In this document: positions 51,504 to 61,451 of the stretch, one piece after another
Numbering within the stretch: position 1 is the first letter of the stretch
Layout: the number at the start of each line of letters is the position of its first letter
Assembly: GCF_042647465.1 (NCBI RefSeq)
Contig: NZ_JBHRVN010000004.1
DNA from: Wagnerdoeblera intermedia
GTDB taxonomy: Bacteria; Pseudomonadota; Alphaproteobacteria; Rhodobacterales; Rhodobacteraceae
Reading direction: 5' to 3' (one strand)
DNA: 64,000 bases
Program-made: the position numbers and the translations under genes
Notes under the pieces: generated by a model
The model's database searches: none
The model's input: the letters and a program-made list of their open reading frames with translations, nothing else
What the model was told of the DNA's origin: nothing

Positions 51504-51738
51504 TCCGGGTGGATCCGCCCCCCTGAGGCGCATGGACCGCAGAGGTGCCTCAGGATCCGCTTTATCAATCGCGTCCAGAGGGGCAGGCCGCGGAAGCCTT
51601 TCTTTTAAAAAGGCATTCCCACTGAACGGGCCGCCTGCTCTGCCCATCGCCGCGAGGGGGTGCGACAACGGGTCCTGCTGCCGCAGCGCCTGGCCAATCG
51701 GTATATTGCCCGCGCAGCTTTCACTGACGGAGGGCCCT

Positions 51739-51972
51739 ATGGCCGCAACCGACCAACCGCGCCGCAAGGGCCTTGTCTGGCGTCTGCCGATCATCGGCAC
51801 CATCCTGCGCGACATTGAACGTGACTTTAACTCGGTTTTCTATCTGATCGGCGGCGCCGTCAGCCTGGCGCTTTCGGCAGCGATGATCTGGGGTCTGCAT
51901 GTTCTGACCCTCGTCGCGCTGGTCGAGGTCTTCGCGATGTTCGTCTTTATGATCGCGATCACCCGCGGTTGA
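51739..51972 (+). CDS. Small two-helix inner-membrane protein
   Basis: The 77-residue protein starts with a basic segment (MAATDQPRRKGLVWRLPIIG) and has two hydrophobic helices (about 33-52 and 55-74). ATG 51739 has GGAGGG upstream. No named family is recognised. It is followed by its own terminator and then the broken ubiH-like gene. Confidence 0.75.
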   Translation: MAATDQPRRKGLVWRLPIIGTILRDIERDFNSVFYLIGGAVSLALSAAMIWGLHVLTLVALVEVFAMFVFMIAITRG

Positions 51973-51999
51973 ACACACCCCCTCGCGGCTTCCCCTTTC

Positions 52000-52033
52000 A
52001 GGCCCTTCCGGTTACACCGGGAGGGCCTTTTAC
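52000..52033 (+). terminator. Terminator after the small membrane protein
   Basis: GGCCCTTCCGG and ACCGGGAGGGCC (one mismatch region) form a hairpin followed by TTTT. Confidence 0.8.
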
Positions 52034-52049
52034 CTGAGGAGGGGCTGCC

Positions 52050-53250
52050 ATGACGCGCGAAAGCTTTGACATCCTGGTTTCGGGGGGCGGCGTCGCGGGC
52101 CTTGCGGCCGCCGCGGCTTTCGGGACAGCCGGGTTTCGGGTGCTCTGCGTGGACCCTGCCCCGCCCGTCACCTCAGAAGCTGCTGCCGGAGCGGATCTGC
52201 GCACCACGGCTTTTCTGCAACCCTCTGTGGCGCTGCTTGAGCGTGCAGGCCTTTGGGCGCGGCTTGCGCCTGAGGCCTCGGCGCTGCAGGTGATGCGTAT
52301 CATCGATGCCGGCGGCCCGGAGCCGGTGGCCCGCCTCATCCGTGACTTCGACGCCGCCGATATCTCGGATGCGCCTTTTGGCTGGAACCTGCCGAACTGG
52401 CTTTTGCGCCGCGAAATGGTGGCGCATCTGGCGACCCTGCCCGGCGTGGAATTCTGCCCCGGGGTGGCCACGACATCGGTGCTGGCGCGCGAAGACGCCT
52501 GCCTCGTCAGCCTGTCAAACCAGCGCCACATCCGCGCGAAACTGCTGATCGCGGCGGACGGGCGCGATTCTTTCGTGCGCAACGCCCTTGGAATCGCTGC
52601 CACCCGCACCTCTTACGGGCAAAAAGCGCTGGTCTTTTCGGTCACCCATGAACTGCCCCATGAGAATGTCTCAACGGAAGTGCATCGCTCAGGCGGGCCT
52701 TTCACGCTGGTGCCGCTTCCCCCCCCGCAATGGGCTGCACGCCTCTTCGGTGGTCTGGATGGAGCGCGGCCCCGAGGCGAGCCGCCTGGCCGCGCTGCCA
52801 GACACCGAGTTCGAAGCAGAGGCCTTCACCCGCTCCTGCGGCATTCTCGGGGCGCTTAAACTGGCAACGCCGCGCCTGATGTGGCCGATCATCACCCAGA
52901 AGGCTGCGGAGTTGACCGCCCCGCATACGGCCCTGATCGCAGAGGCAGCCCATGTCGTGCCGCCCATCGGCGCGCAGGGGCTGAACATGAGCCTGAACGA
53001 TGTCGCAGCACTTCTGGATCTGGCCGAGGCCGATCCGGAGGCTCTGGGCAGCGCCCCCATGCTGGCCGCCTATGAGCGCGCACGCGCGGGGGATGTGGCG
53101 CTGCGGGTCCAGGGGATTGATCTTCTCAACCGCGCCTCCATGCTGGCCCCGCAGCCTCTGCGGGATCTGCGGGCCGGGGCGCTCGGGCTGTTTTACGGCA
53201 TCGCCCCGGTGCGCAAAGCGCTGATGAAAGCCGGGCTCGGCCTGCGCTGA
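52050..53250 (+). pseudogene. UbiH-family FAD monooxygenase, interrupted by a frameshift in a C8 run
   Basis: From ATG 52050 (GAGGAGGGG upstream) the first frame gives the FAD fold (VSGGGVAGLAAA) and the DG motif (ADGRDSFVR). It loses similarity after PFTLVPLP. The rest of the family (MWPIITQKAAELTA, AAHVVPPIGAQGLNMSLND) continues in another frame to 53250. The switch falls at eight consecutive C (52719-52726); seven would restore a 399-residue protein of normal length. It would act in ubiquinone ring hydroxylation. A sequencing error or a true mutation are both possible. Confidence 0.85.
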
Positions 53251-53268
53251 GCCCGGCCCGGCCCCCTC

Positions 53269-54258
53269 TCAGCCCGGGAAGCCGGAGGCCAAGCGGATAT
53301 CGCCGGTTTCAAAGCCGCGCCAGTTCTTCTGAACCGGGTTGAGGCGCTTTTGCGCTGCGGGATGTGCCGCATCGAGAAGGCCATGACGCACCAGCAGTGC
53401 CGCGATCACGGCCTCTGAGGCGCGGGAGTTGCCATCCGCGATCTTGACCGCCATCCCCAGCTTTTTCTCGGGCGCGATGGCGATGAAAACGGCTTCTGCC
53501 CCGGTCTTGATCGTCACGCGGTGGTTCATGGCGCGCATCAGTTCGGTGCAGGCGCGGCCTTCTCCGGCGACATATTCGGGATGCGCGGCCATGGCCCGGG
53601 TCAGGGCAAACATCGCGCGGTCCCGGGCATCTCCCTCGCCGCTCGCCCCGGCGAAAGCCGCCATGGCCCGCGCAAGACCCGTCAGCGAGGTCGCGAAATT
53701 CGGCGCGGAGCAGCCGTCGATGCCATAGCCGGGGCTGGTCTCACCGGTGACCTCATCATGGGCCTGGGCGATGGCACGCTGCAGCGGATGGGCGGGATCG
53801 ACATATTCGGCATCGCCCTTCAGATGACGGTTCATCATCAGAAAGCCGGTGTGCTTGCCCGAGCAGTTGTTATGGATCTGACAGGGCGCCTCACCCGCCC
53901 GGATCAGGCGGTTGCGCTCGGTCAGATCTGAGGGTTCGTGACAGCCGCAGCGCAAATCGGCCTCGGACATCCCCATATCCGCGAGCCAGCGGGTCACCGC
54001 CCCGACGTGCAGCGCCGCGCCCTGATGGCTGGCGCAGGCCAGCGCGAGCTGCTGCGGCTTCAGCCCGGCCCCCGCGCCGCTCTCCATCAGCGGCAGCGCC
54101 TGGATCATCTTGCAGCTCGAACGCGGATAGATCATCGCCGCCGCATCGCCCCAGGCCTCTCTAAGCCCGCCCTCTGCATGCCAGACCACCGCATGGCCCA
54201 GATGGCGGCTTTCCATCCGCCCGCCGCGCCAGAGTTCAGCCATCGCAACTGCCGTCAT
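53269..54258 (-). CDS. L-asparaginase II-type (Rhizobium-like) amidohydrolase
   Basis: This 329-residue protein belongs to the Asparaginase_II family (Rhizobium etli type), unrelated to the E. coli enzymes. Landmarks are YPRSSCKMIQALP with the active-site Ser/Lys, HNNCSGKHTGFL, GYGIDGCSAPNFA and VKIADGNSRA. It hydrolyses asparagine to aspartate and ammonia. ATG 54258 follows GAAGGA; the TTG six bases earlier is less likely. It converges on the broken ubiH-like gene. Confidence 0.88.
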   Translation of the reverse strand: MTAVAMAELWRGGRMESRHLGHAVVWHAEGGLREAWGDAAAMIYPRSSCKMIQALPLMESGAGAGLKPQQLALACASHQGAALHVGAVTRWLADMGMSEADLRCGCHEPSDLTERNRLIRAGEAPCQIHNNCSGKHTGFLMMNRHLKGDAEYVDPAHPLQRAIAQAHDEVTGETSPGYGIDGCSAPNFATSLTGLARAMAAFAGASGEGDARDRAMFALTRAMAAHPEYVAGEGRACTELMRAMNHRVTIKTGAEAVFIAIAPEKKLGMAVKIADGNSRASEAVIAALLVRHGLLDAAHPAAQKRLNPVQKNWRGFETGDIRLASGFPG

Positions 54259-54449
54259 ATTCAAATCCTTCCCATTGAACCGTTTGCCGCTGTTCCCGCA
54301 GCATAACAGATACGCGATTTCCCGCTCAGGGGGGTTTCAACTGGCAGGATAAACGCGCTAAAAGATGGCATATCGAGTTGAAATAACCCCCGCCACCGGA
54401 AAAGCTGGCAAAGCTGATGAGGCAGGGAACGGCTGGAGGCCTTGGGCTG

Positions 54450-54986
54450 ATGATGAAACGACTTTCGGGCGTGCTTGCGGGTGCAGTACTGGCCGTGGGC
54501 TTCTCTGCGGCAGGTGCTCAGGCACAGTCGGCGGCACAGACGAAATGCGTCTCGGCAAAGACCGACTGGAGCGTTTGTGTCTGGGAAAAGCCGAAAGAAT
54601 GCTGGGGCGTCTCGACTCCCAAGGAATCGGTAAACTCGCGCGGCGGCAAGCCGGTTCAGGTGCGCCGCGGCGATACCATGCTGTTTGTGACCTACCGCCC
54701 CGGCCAGAATGCCCGCGGTGAGGTTTCGTTCACCCCGGGCTATGCCTATGGTGCCGGTGCGACCGTCACCCTGCAGATCGGCAGTGAACGTTTCACCATG
54801 GTGACCGATGGCGAATGGGCCTGGCCGCGTGACGCCGCTCAGGACACCGCGATCCTCGCAGCCATGCGCCGTGGCAATGAAGCCGTTCTGACCGGCTCCT
54901 CCTCGCGCGGCACCGATACCCGCGATACATTCTCGCTGCGCGGCTTTACGGCGGCGATGCAGGAAGCTGAAAGCCGCTGCAAATAA
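54450..54986 (+). CDS. Invasion-associated locus B (IalB) family periplasmic protein
   Basis: The 178-residue protein has a signal peptide (RLSGVLAGAVLAVGFSAA, cut near AQA). The mature part is the IalB domain: CVSAKTDWSVCVWEKPKECW, GEVSFTPGYAYGAG and the C-terminal RDTFSLRGFTAAMQEA, with cysteines that probably form disulfides. IalB was first linked to erythrocyte invasion in Bartonella, but homologues are common in free-living alphaproteobacteria with unknown roles. ATG 54450 follows GGAGG. Confidence 0.87.
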   Translation: MMKRLSGVLAGAVLAVGFSAAGAQAQSAAQTKCVSAKTDWSVCVWEKPKECWGVSTPKESVNSRGGKPVQVRRGDTMLFVTYRPGQNARGEVSFTPGYAYGAGATVTLQIGSERFTMVTDGEWAWPRDAAQDTAILAAMRRGNEAVLTGSSSRGTDTRDTFSLRGFTAAMQEAESRCK

Positions 54987-55016
54987 GGCTTTCGAAAAAA
55001 TTTCGAAAAAAGTTGA

Positions 55017-55042
55017 GGGCTGCCATCCGGCAGCCCTTTTCC
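55017..55042 (+). terminator. Terminator of the IalB gene
   Basis: GGGCTGCC-ATCC-GGCAGCCC is followed by TTTTCC. Confidence 0.85.
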
Positions 55043-55074
55043 TTTCCGTTTCCACAGGTTAAAGAAGCGCCAGT

Positions 55075-55151
55075 GCCGCCTTAGCTCAGTTGGTTAGAGC
55101 GCCGGATTGTGGATCCGGAGGTCCCCCGTTCGAGCCGGGGAGGCGGTACCA
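55075..55151 (+). tRNA. tRNA-His(GTG)
   Basis: GCCGCCT pairs with AGGCGGT. The anticodon arm CCGGA-TTGTGGA-TCCGG gives GTG. CCA is encoded. The base before position 1 is T, so no G-1 is encoded, and the discriminator is A73 rather than C73. This is the reduced form known from many alphaproteobacteria. Confidence 0.96.
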
Positions 55152-55155
55152 CTTC

Positions 55156-55193
55156 AAAACCCGCCCGCAGCGCCGCTGCGGGCGGGTTTTGCC
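55156..55193 (+). terminator. Terminator of tRNA-His
   Basis: AAAACCCGCCCGCAG and CTGCGGGCGGGTTTT form a 15-bp perfect stem. Confidence 0.85.
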
Positions 55194-55345
55194 TTTCAGG
55201 GTCCCTCTTTAACGTGCCCTGCCCTTGCGGTTCCGGCTACTGCATCCCCCAGGGCCAGATGCCTGAACGGAGGCGCGGACAATGTGCCTTCCCCTCAGTC
55301 TGAGGGGCAGGACTGCAGCACGCCGCCCGGGTTCTTACACGGACA

Positions 55346-55376
55346 AAGAAAAACGCCGCCCCTTTCAGGGCGGCGT
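55346..55376 (-). terminator. Terminator of the tonB operon
   Basis: On the minus strand ACGCCGCCC and GGGCGGCGT form a stem followed by TTTTCTTT. Confidence 0.85.
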
Positions 55377-55386
55377 ATCACAGATG

Positions 55387-56255
55387 TCAGCGGATATTGA
55401 CCGGCAGGACCAGATTGGTCGGCTTGCCATCAGGCGGCGCATCGACGCTGCCACGGCTGCGGGCCTGATTGACCAGTTGCTGATCGACCGTAGCATTGCC
55501 CGAGCTTTTGCGCAGGCTCACCCCGGTGATCTGTCCGCCGCCGGTGATCGAGATCGCAAGAACAGCCTGGATGCGCCCTCCGGCGAAGCGCTGACGGCGC
55601 ATGTGGCGATCGAGCTGCCCCTGCACGCCGCGCTTCCAGCGCTGCATGGCATCCGCCGTGGCCGAGCCGCGCGCCGAGGCGGCAGCCCCGCCGTTGCTGG
55701 CGGCAGCGGCCTGCTGCGGCGGTTGCGGGCGGCGCTCGCGGCGCGGCTCTTCCCGGCGCGGACGCTCAGCGCGTTCTTCGACCTTCGGAGCCTCCGGACG
55801 GCGTTTCGGGCGGGTCTCCGGCGGCGGCGGAGGCGCAACCGGTTCAGGAATATCCTCAGGGGCCGGCGGCTCGGGCTCGGGCTCGGGTTCAGGCTCCGGT
55901 TCAGGTTCAGGTTCCGGCTCGGGTTCGGGCTCAGGCTCCGGCTCGGGTTCCGGCTCAGGCTCAGGCTCAGGTTCCGGCTCGGGCTCCTCGATCGGCTCCT
56001 CCTCTTTCACCTCTTCCTGGGCGACAGAGGGCGGCTCCGGAGGGGCGGGCTCTTCCGCGATCATCTCCATGACCGGCAGTTCCGTCAGGTCGATAAGCAG
56101 GGCCTCGCCGCCCTCCTCACGCCCCATCCGCACATTCAGCCACGAGGCCAGGGCCACCGCGCCCGACAGGGTCAGCGCAACCGCCGCCGCCGAGAGCACC
56201 CAAGCGAAATTCTCGGCCAGGACCCGCGTGCGTGCGATCTGCTGCGTCCAGTCGT

Positions 56256-56259
<4 letters not shown>
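55387..56259 (-). CDS. tonB: Energy transducer TonB
   Basis: This 290-residue protein has one N-terminal membrane anchor (about 18-40). A periplasmic spacer follows with about 20 consecutive Glu-Pro pairs (residues about 90-130). The C-terminal TonB domain includes KRGVQGQLDRHMRRQRFAGG and a family end VNQARSRGSVDAPPDG. It couples the proton gradient to outer-membrane receptors. Its start overlaps exbD by 4 bases. Confidence 0.92.
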
Positions 56260-56735
<476 letters not shown>

Positions 56736-56738
56736 GGC

Positions 56739-57881
56739 TCAGTTCCCCTTCAGGTGACGGAAATCGATGTCACGGCTCAGCAGGCGCAGCGCGGCGGCGC
56801 CGGCATCGCCGAGGTTCAGCTTATAGGCTGCGATCCCGCGCGTGAAATGGTTGTAGATCACCACCGCCGGAATTGCCGCCACAAGGCCGATCGCGGTCGC
56901 AAACAGCGCCTCTGCGATCCCCGGTGCCACGACGGCGAGGTTGGTGGTGCCGCTTTCGGCAATACCGATAAAGGAGTTCATGATCCCCCAGACGGTGCCG
57001 AACAGGCCCACAAACGGCGAGACAGATCCCACGGTCGCCAGAACGCCCATCCCCCGGCGCAGACGCGCGGTGGCCTGGGCATCGACCCGCCCCACGATCG
57101 AGACGGCGCGCTCTTTCAGCCCTTCGGCACCGGCACCGTCGAGAACCGCATCCGAGCGGCCATATTCTTCATGGATCGCCCGGGCCATAAAGGCCGCCGG
57201 ATCCCGACGCTCTCCAAGATCGCGCACTGCCGCCTCAAGCGAGGGGGCGCGGGTCAGAAGCCGTGCCGCCCTGCGGGCGCGGGCTTTGGCAAAGCCGATC
57301 TCGATCATCTTGAAAACAAAGATCGTCCAGGTGAGGAAAGCCGCGACAGCCAGCAGGATCATCACCGCTTTCACAACCGCATCCGCCTGGCGATACATGC
57401 CCTCCGGCGAGAGGTCATGCGCCGCAGTCTGAGGAGCAGCCCCCGGCTGAACGCCCCCGTGATCCGGGCCGCCCCGATGATGATGCCCGCCGCCGCGACG
57501 ACCGTTCAGGCCGATCTCGCGCAGCCCCTCCGTGGCTTCAGCCCCCTCAGCGGCTGCCGCATCGGCAGGGGCCGCGGCCTGAGATCCTGCCTGAGATGCC
57601 GCAGCGGGCTCCGACTGCGCGGGGGCGTCCGACACCGGCGCAGTTCCGATGACCGGAGCCGCCGGGGACACCGCCGCCGGGGCCGTTTCTTGCGGAGAGG
57701 CCGCTTCGGGCGCGGGAGCCGGGACCACTGGCGCGGCCGGGGCCGCCACAGCAGGCGCGGAAGTCTCAGCCGGAGCTGCCGGAGTGACGCCCTGCCCCGC
57801 ATCAGAGGTCTGTGCCACGGCGGCGGTCGCCAGTCCGAAAACCAACAGCGCGCTGGCGGGAAGAGTAGAAAGCCGGGGCAT
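56739..57881 (-). CDS. exbB: MotA/TolQ/ExbB proton channel protein with an Ala/Pro-rich extension
   Basis: This 380-residue protein has a signal peptide, about 110 residues of low-complexity Ala/Pro, and a Gly/His stretch (GGGHHHRGGPDHGG). The channel core follows with three helices, including VGSVSPFVGLFGTVWGIMNSF and LFATAIGLVAAIPAVVIYN. ATG 57881 (MPRLSTLP) gives a proper signal sequence; the longer frame does not. A TATAAC at 57920-57915 could be its -10. The extension may bind metal, by inference. Confidence 0.88.
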   Translation of the reverse strand: MPRLSTLPASALLVFGLATAAVAQTSDAGQGVTPAAPAETSAPAVAAPAAPVVPAPAPEAASPQETAPAAVSPAAPVIGTAPVSDAPAQSEPAAASQAGSQAAAPADAAAAEGAEATEGLREIGLNGRRGGGHHHRGGPDHGGVQPGAAPQTAAHDLSPEGMYRQADAVVKAVMILLAVAAFLTWTIFVFKMIEIGFAKARARRAARLLTRAPSLEAAVRDLGERRDPAAFMARAIHEEYGRSDAVLDGAGAEGLKERAVSIVGRVDAQATARLRRGMGVLATVGSVSPFVGLFGTVWGIMNSFIGIAESGTTNLAVVAPGIAEALFATAIGLVAAIPAVVIYNHFTRGIAAYKLNLGDAGAAALRLLSRDIDFRHLKGN

Positions 57882-58057
57882 AACAGGGTCCGATCTCTGG
57901 TACGATTCGCGGGAGTTATACAAAAATAGTCAGGAATTGACAGCCCGACCCTCCGGGCCAAAGGTGACAAACTGTGTCACATCACATTTTCCTGCCCGCC
58001 CCTTTTGCTTTTCACCGCTTTCAGTCTATATACGGCGCTCAGCCCGAGGATTTGCCC

Positions 58058-59263
58058 ATGACCGCCGCTCAGACTGCTGCGCCTGCCGCCGCGACCGCCC
58101 CGATCACCCAGGATGTGATGACCATTCCGCGCAAACTGCCGGAAGGGGGAAAGGTGAACCTTGTGGGTCTCACCCGCGAACAGCTGCGCGAGGCGCTTCT
58201 GACGGCAGGCACGCCGGAGAAACAGGTGAAGATGCGCCTCGGCCAGATCTGGCTGTGGATGTATCACTGGGGTGTGCGCGACTTCGCCTCGATGACCAAT
58301 CTGTCGAAAGACTACCGCGCCCTGCTGGCTGAGCATTTTGAAATTGCCCTGCCCGAGATCGTGACCCGTCAGATCTCGGCCGATGGCACCCGCAAGTATC
58401 TGCTGCGCATCGCCGGTGGCCATGAGGTTGAGGCGGTCTATATCCCCGAAGAGGGTCGCGGCACGCTTTGCGTGTCGAGCCAGGTGGGCTGCACGCTCAC
58501 CTGTTCGTTCTGCCACACCGGCACGCAGAAACTGGTGCGCAACCTGACCGCAGGTGAGATCGTCGGCCAGCTTCTGGTGGCGCGCGATGATCTGGGCGAA
58601 TGGCCCGAGGTGGGTCAGGGCTCGATTGAGCAGCGTCTGGTGTCGAACATCGTGCTCATGGGCATGGGTGAGCCGCTTTATAACTTTGAGAACGTCCGCG
58701 ACGCGATGCGCGTGGTGATGGACGGCGAAGGCCTGGCCCTTGGCCGCCGCCGCATCACGCTCTCGACCTCGGGCGTGGTGCCTGAGATTGCCCGCACCGC
58801 TGAGGAGATCGGCTGCCAGCTCGCGATCAGCTTCCACGCCACCACCGATGAGGTGCGCGACGTCCTGGTGCCGATCAACAAAAAATGGAACATCGAGAAG
58901 CTGCTGACCGCACTTCGCGAATACCCCAAGCTGTCGAACTCGGAACGCATCACCTTTGAATATGTGATGCTGAAAGATGTGAACGACTCGGACGCCGATG
59001 CCCGCCGTCTGGTGCGTCTGATCCAGGGGATCCCGGCGAAGATCAACCTGATCCCCTTCAACGAATGGCCCGGCTCGCCCTATACCCGGTCGGACTGGGA
59101 GCGCATCGAGGCTTTCGCCGATATCGTCTATAAAGCCGGCTATGCCTCGCCGATCCGCACCCCGCGCGGCGAGGACATCATGGCCGCCTGTGGCCAGCTG
59201 AAATCCGCGACCGAGCGCCAGCGCAAGAGCCGCGCACTGATCGAGGCCGAAGCGGGTCTCTGA
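58058..59263 (+). CDS. rlmN: Dual-specificity RNA methyltransferase RlmN (radical SAM)
   Basis: The 401-residue enzyme methylates C2 of A2503 in 23S rRNA and A37 of some tRNAs. It has the radical SAM cluster motif CTLTCSFCHTG, the MGMGEPL loop and the second catalytic cysteine in DIMAACGQL. ATG 58058 follows GAGGA. It is divergent from exbB and separates the TonB operon from the receptor gene. Confidence 0.96.
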   Translation: MTAAQTAAPAAATAPITQDVMTIPRKLPEGGKVNLVGLTREQLREALLTAGTPEKQVKMRLGQIWLWMYHWGVRDFASMTNLSKDYRALLAEHFEIALPEIVTRQISADGTRKYLLRIAGGHEVEAVYIPEEGRGTLCVSSQVGCTLTCSFCHTGTQKLVRNLTAGEIVGQLLVARDDLGEWPEVGQGSIEQRLVSNIVLMGMGEPLYNFENVRDAMRVVMDGEGLALGRRRITLSTSGVVPEIARTAEEIGCQLAISFHATTDEVRDVLVPINKKWNIEKLLTALREYPKLSNSERITFEYVMLKDVNDSDADARRLVRLIQGIPAKINLIPFNEWPGSPYTRSDWERIEAFADIVYKAGYASPIRTPRGEDIMAACGQLKSATERQRKSRALIEAEAGL

Positions 59264-59283
59264 ATTATTCACACCATACGCAT

Positions 59284-59315
59284 AAACGGCGGGCTTCGGC
59301 CCGCCGTTTCTTTTT
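59284..59315 (+). terminator. Terminator of rlmN
   Basis: AAACGGCGGGC-TTCG-GCCCGCCGTTT is followed by CTTTTT. Confidence 0.9.
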
Positions 59316-59339
59316 GGCGTCAAATGTAGGCCGATAAAC

Positions 59340-59365
59340 GAAATTGGCAGCCCGAAGGCTGCCAA
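59340..59365 (-). terminator. Terminator of the TonB-dependent receptor gene
   Basis: On the minus strand TTGGCAGCC-TTCG-GGCTGCCAA is followed by TTTCG. Confidence 0.75.
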
Positions 59366-59387
59366 ATCCCAGGTTCAGGTGCTGAAC

Positions 59388-61451
59388 TCAGAAGCGTGTG
59401 GTCATACCAAGTCGGAACAGACGTCCGTTTTCCCGATATTCAACCGCCGTTTCCGGCTGTTTATCGAAGAGGTTGTCGATACCAAGATTTACGGTGACCT
59501 TGTCGGTCAGCTCATAGCTCGCACCCACGTTGACAAGGAAGTAGCCTTTGCTGTTCTGCCCGCGGGTCACTGCCCCCGTGCCGCCGCCTGCACCCGCAAT
59601 ATCGGCAACCGTAACCGGATTCGCCTGCTTACCGACGTAATTGACCGCGCCGTTAAGCTTCAGGCGGTCGGTTGCCCGGTAATTTCCTCCAAAGCTGACG
59701 TTCCACTCAGGCGTCGCGGCCATGGGGAAATCAACATCGATCCCGGTATAGCGGAAAGAGGACTTACCGATCCAGGTTGCCGTTCCTGTCAGACTAACCT
59801 TCTCATTGATCTCCTTGCTGAATCCGGCCTCGATGCCTGCCGTTTTACCTGCGTCAAAGTTTGCTCGGCGGAAATATTCCTGAGCGGGATCGTAGCCTTC
59901 ATCACCGGGCTGCAGCTTCTGTGCCCCGATCATGTCGCTGACATCATTGTAAAAGCCCGTGACTTCCCAGCTCAGGGTCTCACCCTGATAATTCAACCCC
60001 AACTCGTAGTTATGCGACGTCTCAGGACGCAGTTCGGGGTTGCCATAGACACTGCAGGTCGGGGTAACGACAGGCACATAGGGCAGACAGGCAGTCCCGC
60101 GCGAGGTGAGCAGATAGTCGGGGTTCAAATTTCGCAGGTCAGGTGCGACGAAAGCCTGGCTATAGCCTGCCTTCAGCACCAGTCCACCGCCGAAATCGTA
60201 GTTGGCATAAAGCCGGGGGGTCGCATGAACGCCATATTTGTCATGCTGATCGACCCGCAGGCCGGCGGTCAGGGTCAAAGCGTCGCTGAACTGCAGACGG
60301 CCTTCCGCATACAGAGCTGCTGTAGCCGTCCGCCCCTCGACAAGCGTTCTGCCACGATTGGAGTAGAGAGGATCGTAAAGTTTCTCCTGGGTAGCCGTGA
60401 AGCCCAGAGTGTAATCCAGTGGGCGCCCGCCAAGATTGGTGCTGTTGACATAGCGCGTGTCGAACGTGCGCGTGTCATAGCTGACGGGCTTATCTTCATC
60501 GCCCTCTTTCACGTTCTCTGAAAATTCGAACCGCAGGGCCGTCTCCAGCGTGCCGCCACCCAGAGCCCAGGTATTGGTTATGCCCGCTGAATCGCGGCTG
60601 ACAGTGCGCGCCTCACTATCGGCCGTAAGAGGATTATCCAGATAGTTCTCAGAGGTGCGGCCAATCTCAGCACTCCAGGACATAACCTCTGACTGAGCCC
60701 AGTCAAACCGGACACCGCCACTGCGGGTGACGTTTCCTTTGGCCGCGACGCGTCCGTCGGTAGCAGCAGAAGGGCTTTCCACCTTGCTGTATTTTCCCCA
60801 GGCGGAAAGTGTAAGATCCTTGCCGAGGGGGCCAGTGACGAATCCCGAAATGTTATGACCGTCAGCGGTGCCACTGCGCTCGCCAACTGTGGATTCAACC
60901 GTGGTTGATCCCGACCACTGGTCATATCCTTTTTTAGTAATGATGTTAATCACACCACCCATGGCATCCGAGCCATAGAGCGTCGACATCGGACCGCGCA
61001 CGATCTCGATGCGCTCGATGGCATCCACCGGCACGACACTCAGATCCCCCTGATAATCACGCGGCATGGTGGCCCGGGTCGACGTACGGCGACCATCGAC
61101 CAGCGTCAGAGTACGGGAAGAAGACATACCCCGGAACGACACCGATTTGCCGCCGTCGTTCCCGTTGGTGATGTTCAGACCCGGCACGGTGCGCAGCACG
61201 TCCTGCAGATCGCGTGCGCCGGTTGCCGCCAGCTCTTCGGCGCCAATCACCGTGATCGAAGCGGGCGCGTCCTGCAGCGAGGTCGCTTTACCCGAAGCCG
61301 AGCTGACGAGCACCGCATCAAGCTGCACGTCATCATCGGTCGCTGCATCCTGGGCCAGGGCAGCAAAGGGCAGCGCGGCGCTGATCAGCGCACAGCCGGT
61401 CAGAAGGCGGGCACGGGCGAGACGGGAGGCGGTCGTGGGGGCGACAGACAT
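59388..61451 (-). CDS. TonB-dependent outer-membrane receptor
   Basis: This 687-residue protein has a signal peptide ending in LPFAALA, a TonB box candidate DAVLVSSA, a plug domain (LQDAPASITVIGAEEL, VRGPMSTLYGSDAMGGVINI) and a 22-strand barrel ending in aromatic Phe (RLGMTTRF). VGKQ and DNLFDKQPE are typical of the FepA/CirA group. The substrate is probably iron chelate or similar, but cannot be fixed. ATG 61451 follows CGGAG. The tonB-exbD-exbB operon lies downstream across rlmN. Confidence 0.92.
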   Translation of the reverse strand: MSVAPTTASRLARARLLTGCALISAALPFAALAQDAATDDDVQLDAVLVSSASGKATSLQDAPASITVIGAEELAATGARDLQDVLRTVPGLNITNGNDGGKSVSFRGMSSSRTLTLVDGRRTSTRATMPRDYQGDLSVVPVDAIERIEIVRGPMSTLYGSDAMGGVINIITKKGYDQWSGSTTVESTVGERSGTADGHNISGFVTGPLGKDLTLSAWGKYSKVESPSAATDGRVAAKGNVTRSGGVRFDWAQSEVMSWSAEIGRTSENYLDNPLTADSEARTVSRDSAGITNTWALGGGTLETALRFEFSENVKEGDEDKPVSYDTRTFDTRYVNSTNLGGRPLDYTLGFTATQEKLYDPLYSNRGRTLVEGRTATAALYAEGRLQFSDALTLTAGLRVDQHDKYGVHATPRLYANYDFGGGLVLKAGYSQAFVAPDLRNLNPDYLLTSRGTACLPYVPVVTPTCSVYGNPELRPETSHNYELGLNYQGETLSWEVTGFYNDVSDMIGAQKLQPGDEGYDPAQEYFRRANFDAGKTAGIEAGFSKEINEKVSLTGTATWIGKSSFRYTGIDVDFPMAATPEWNVSFGGNYRATDRLKLNGAVNYVGKQANPVTVADIAGAGGGTGAVTRGQNSKGYFLVNVGASYELTDKVTVNLGIDNLFDKQPETAVEYRENGRLFRLGMTTRF

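Noticed and set aside
55868..55990. Regular short repeat resembling a CRISPR or microsatellite
   Set aside because: The period is 6 bases without spacers and lies inside tonB, where it encodes Glu-Pro pairs.
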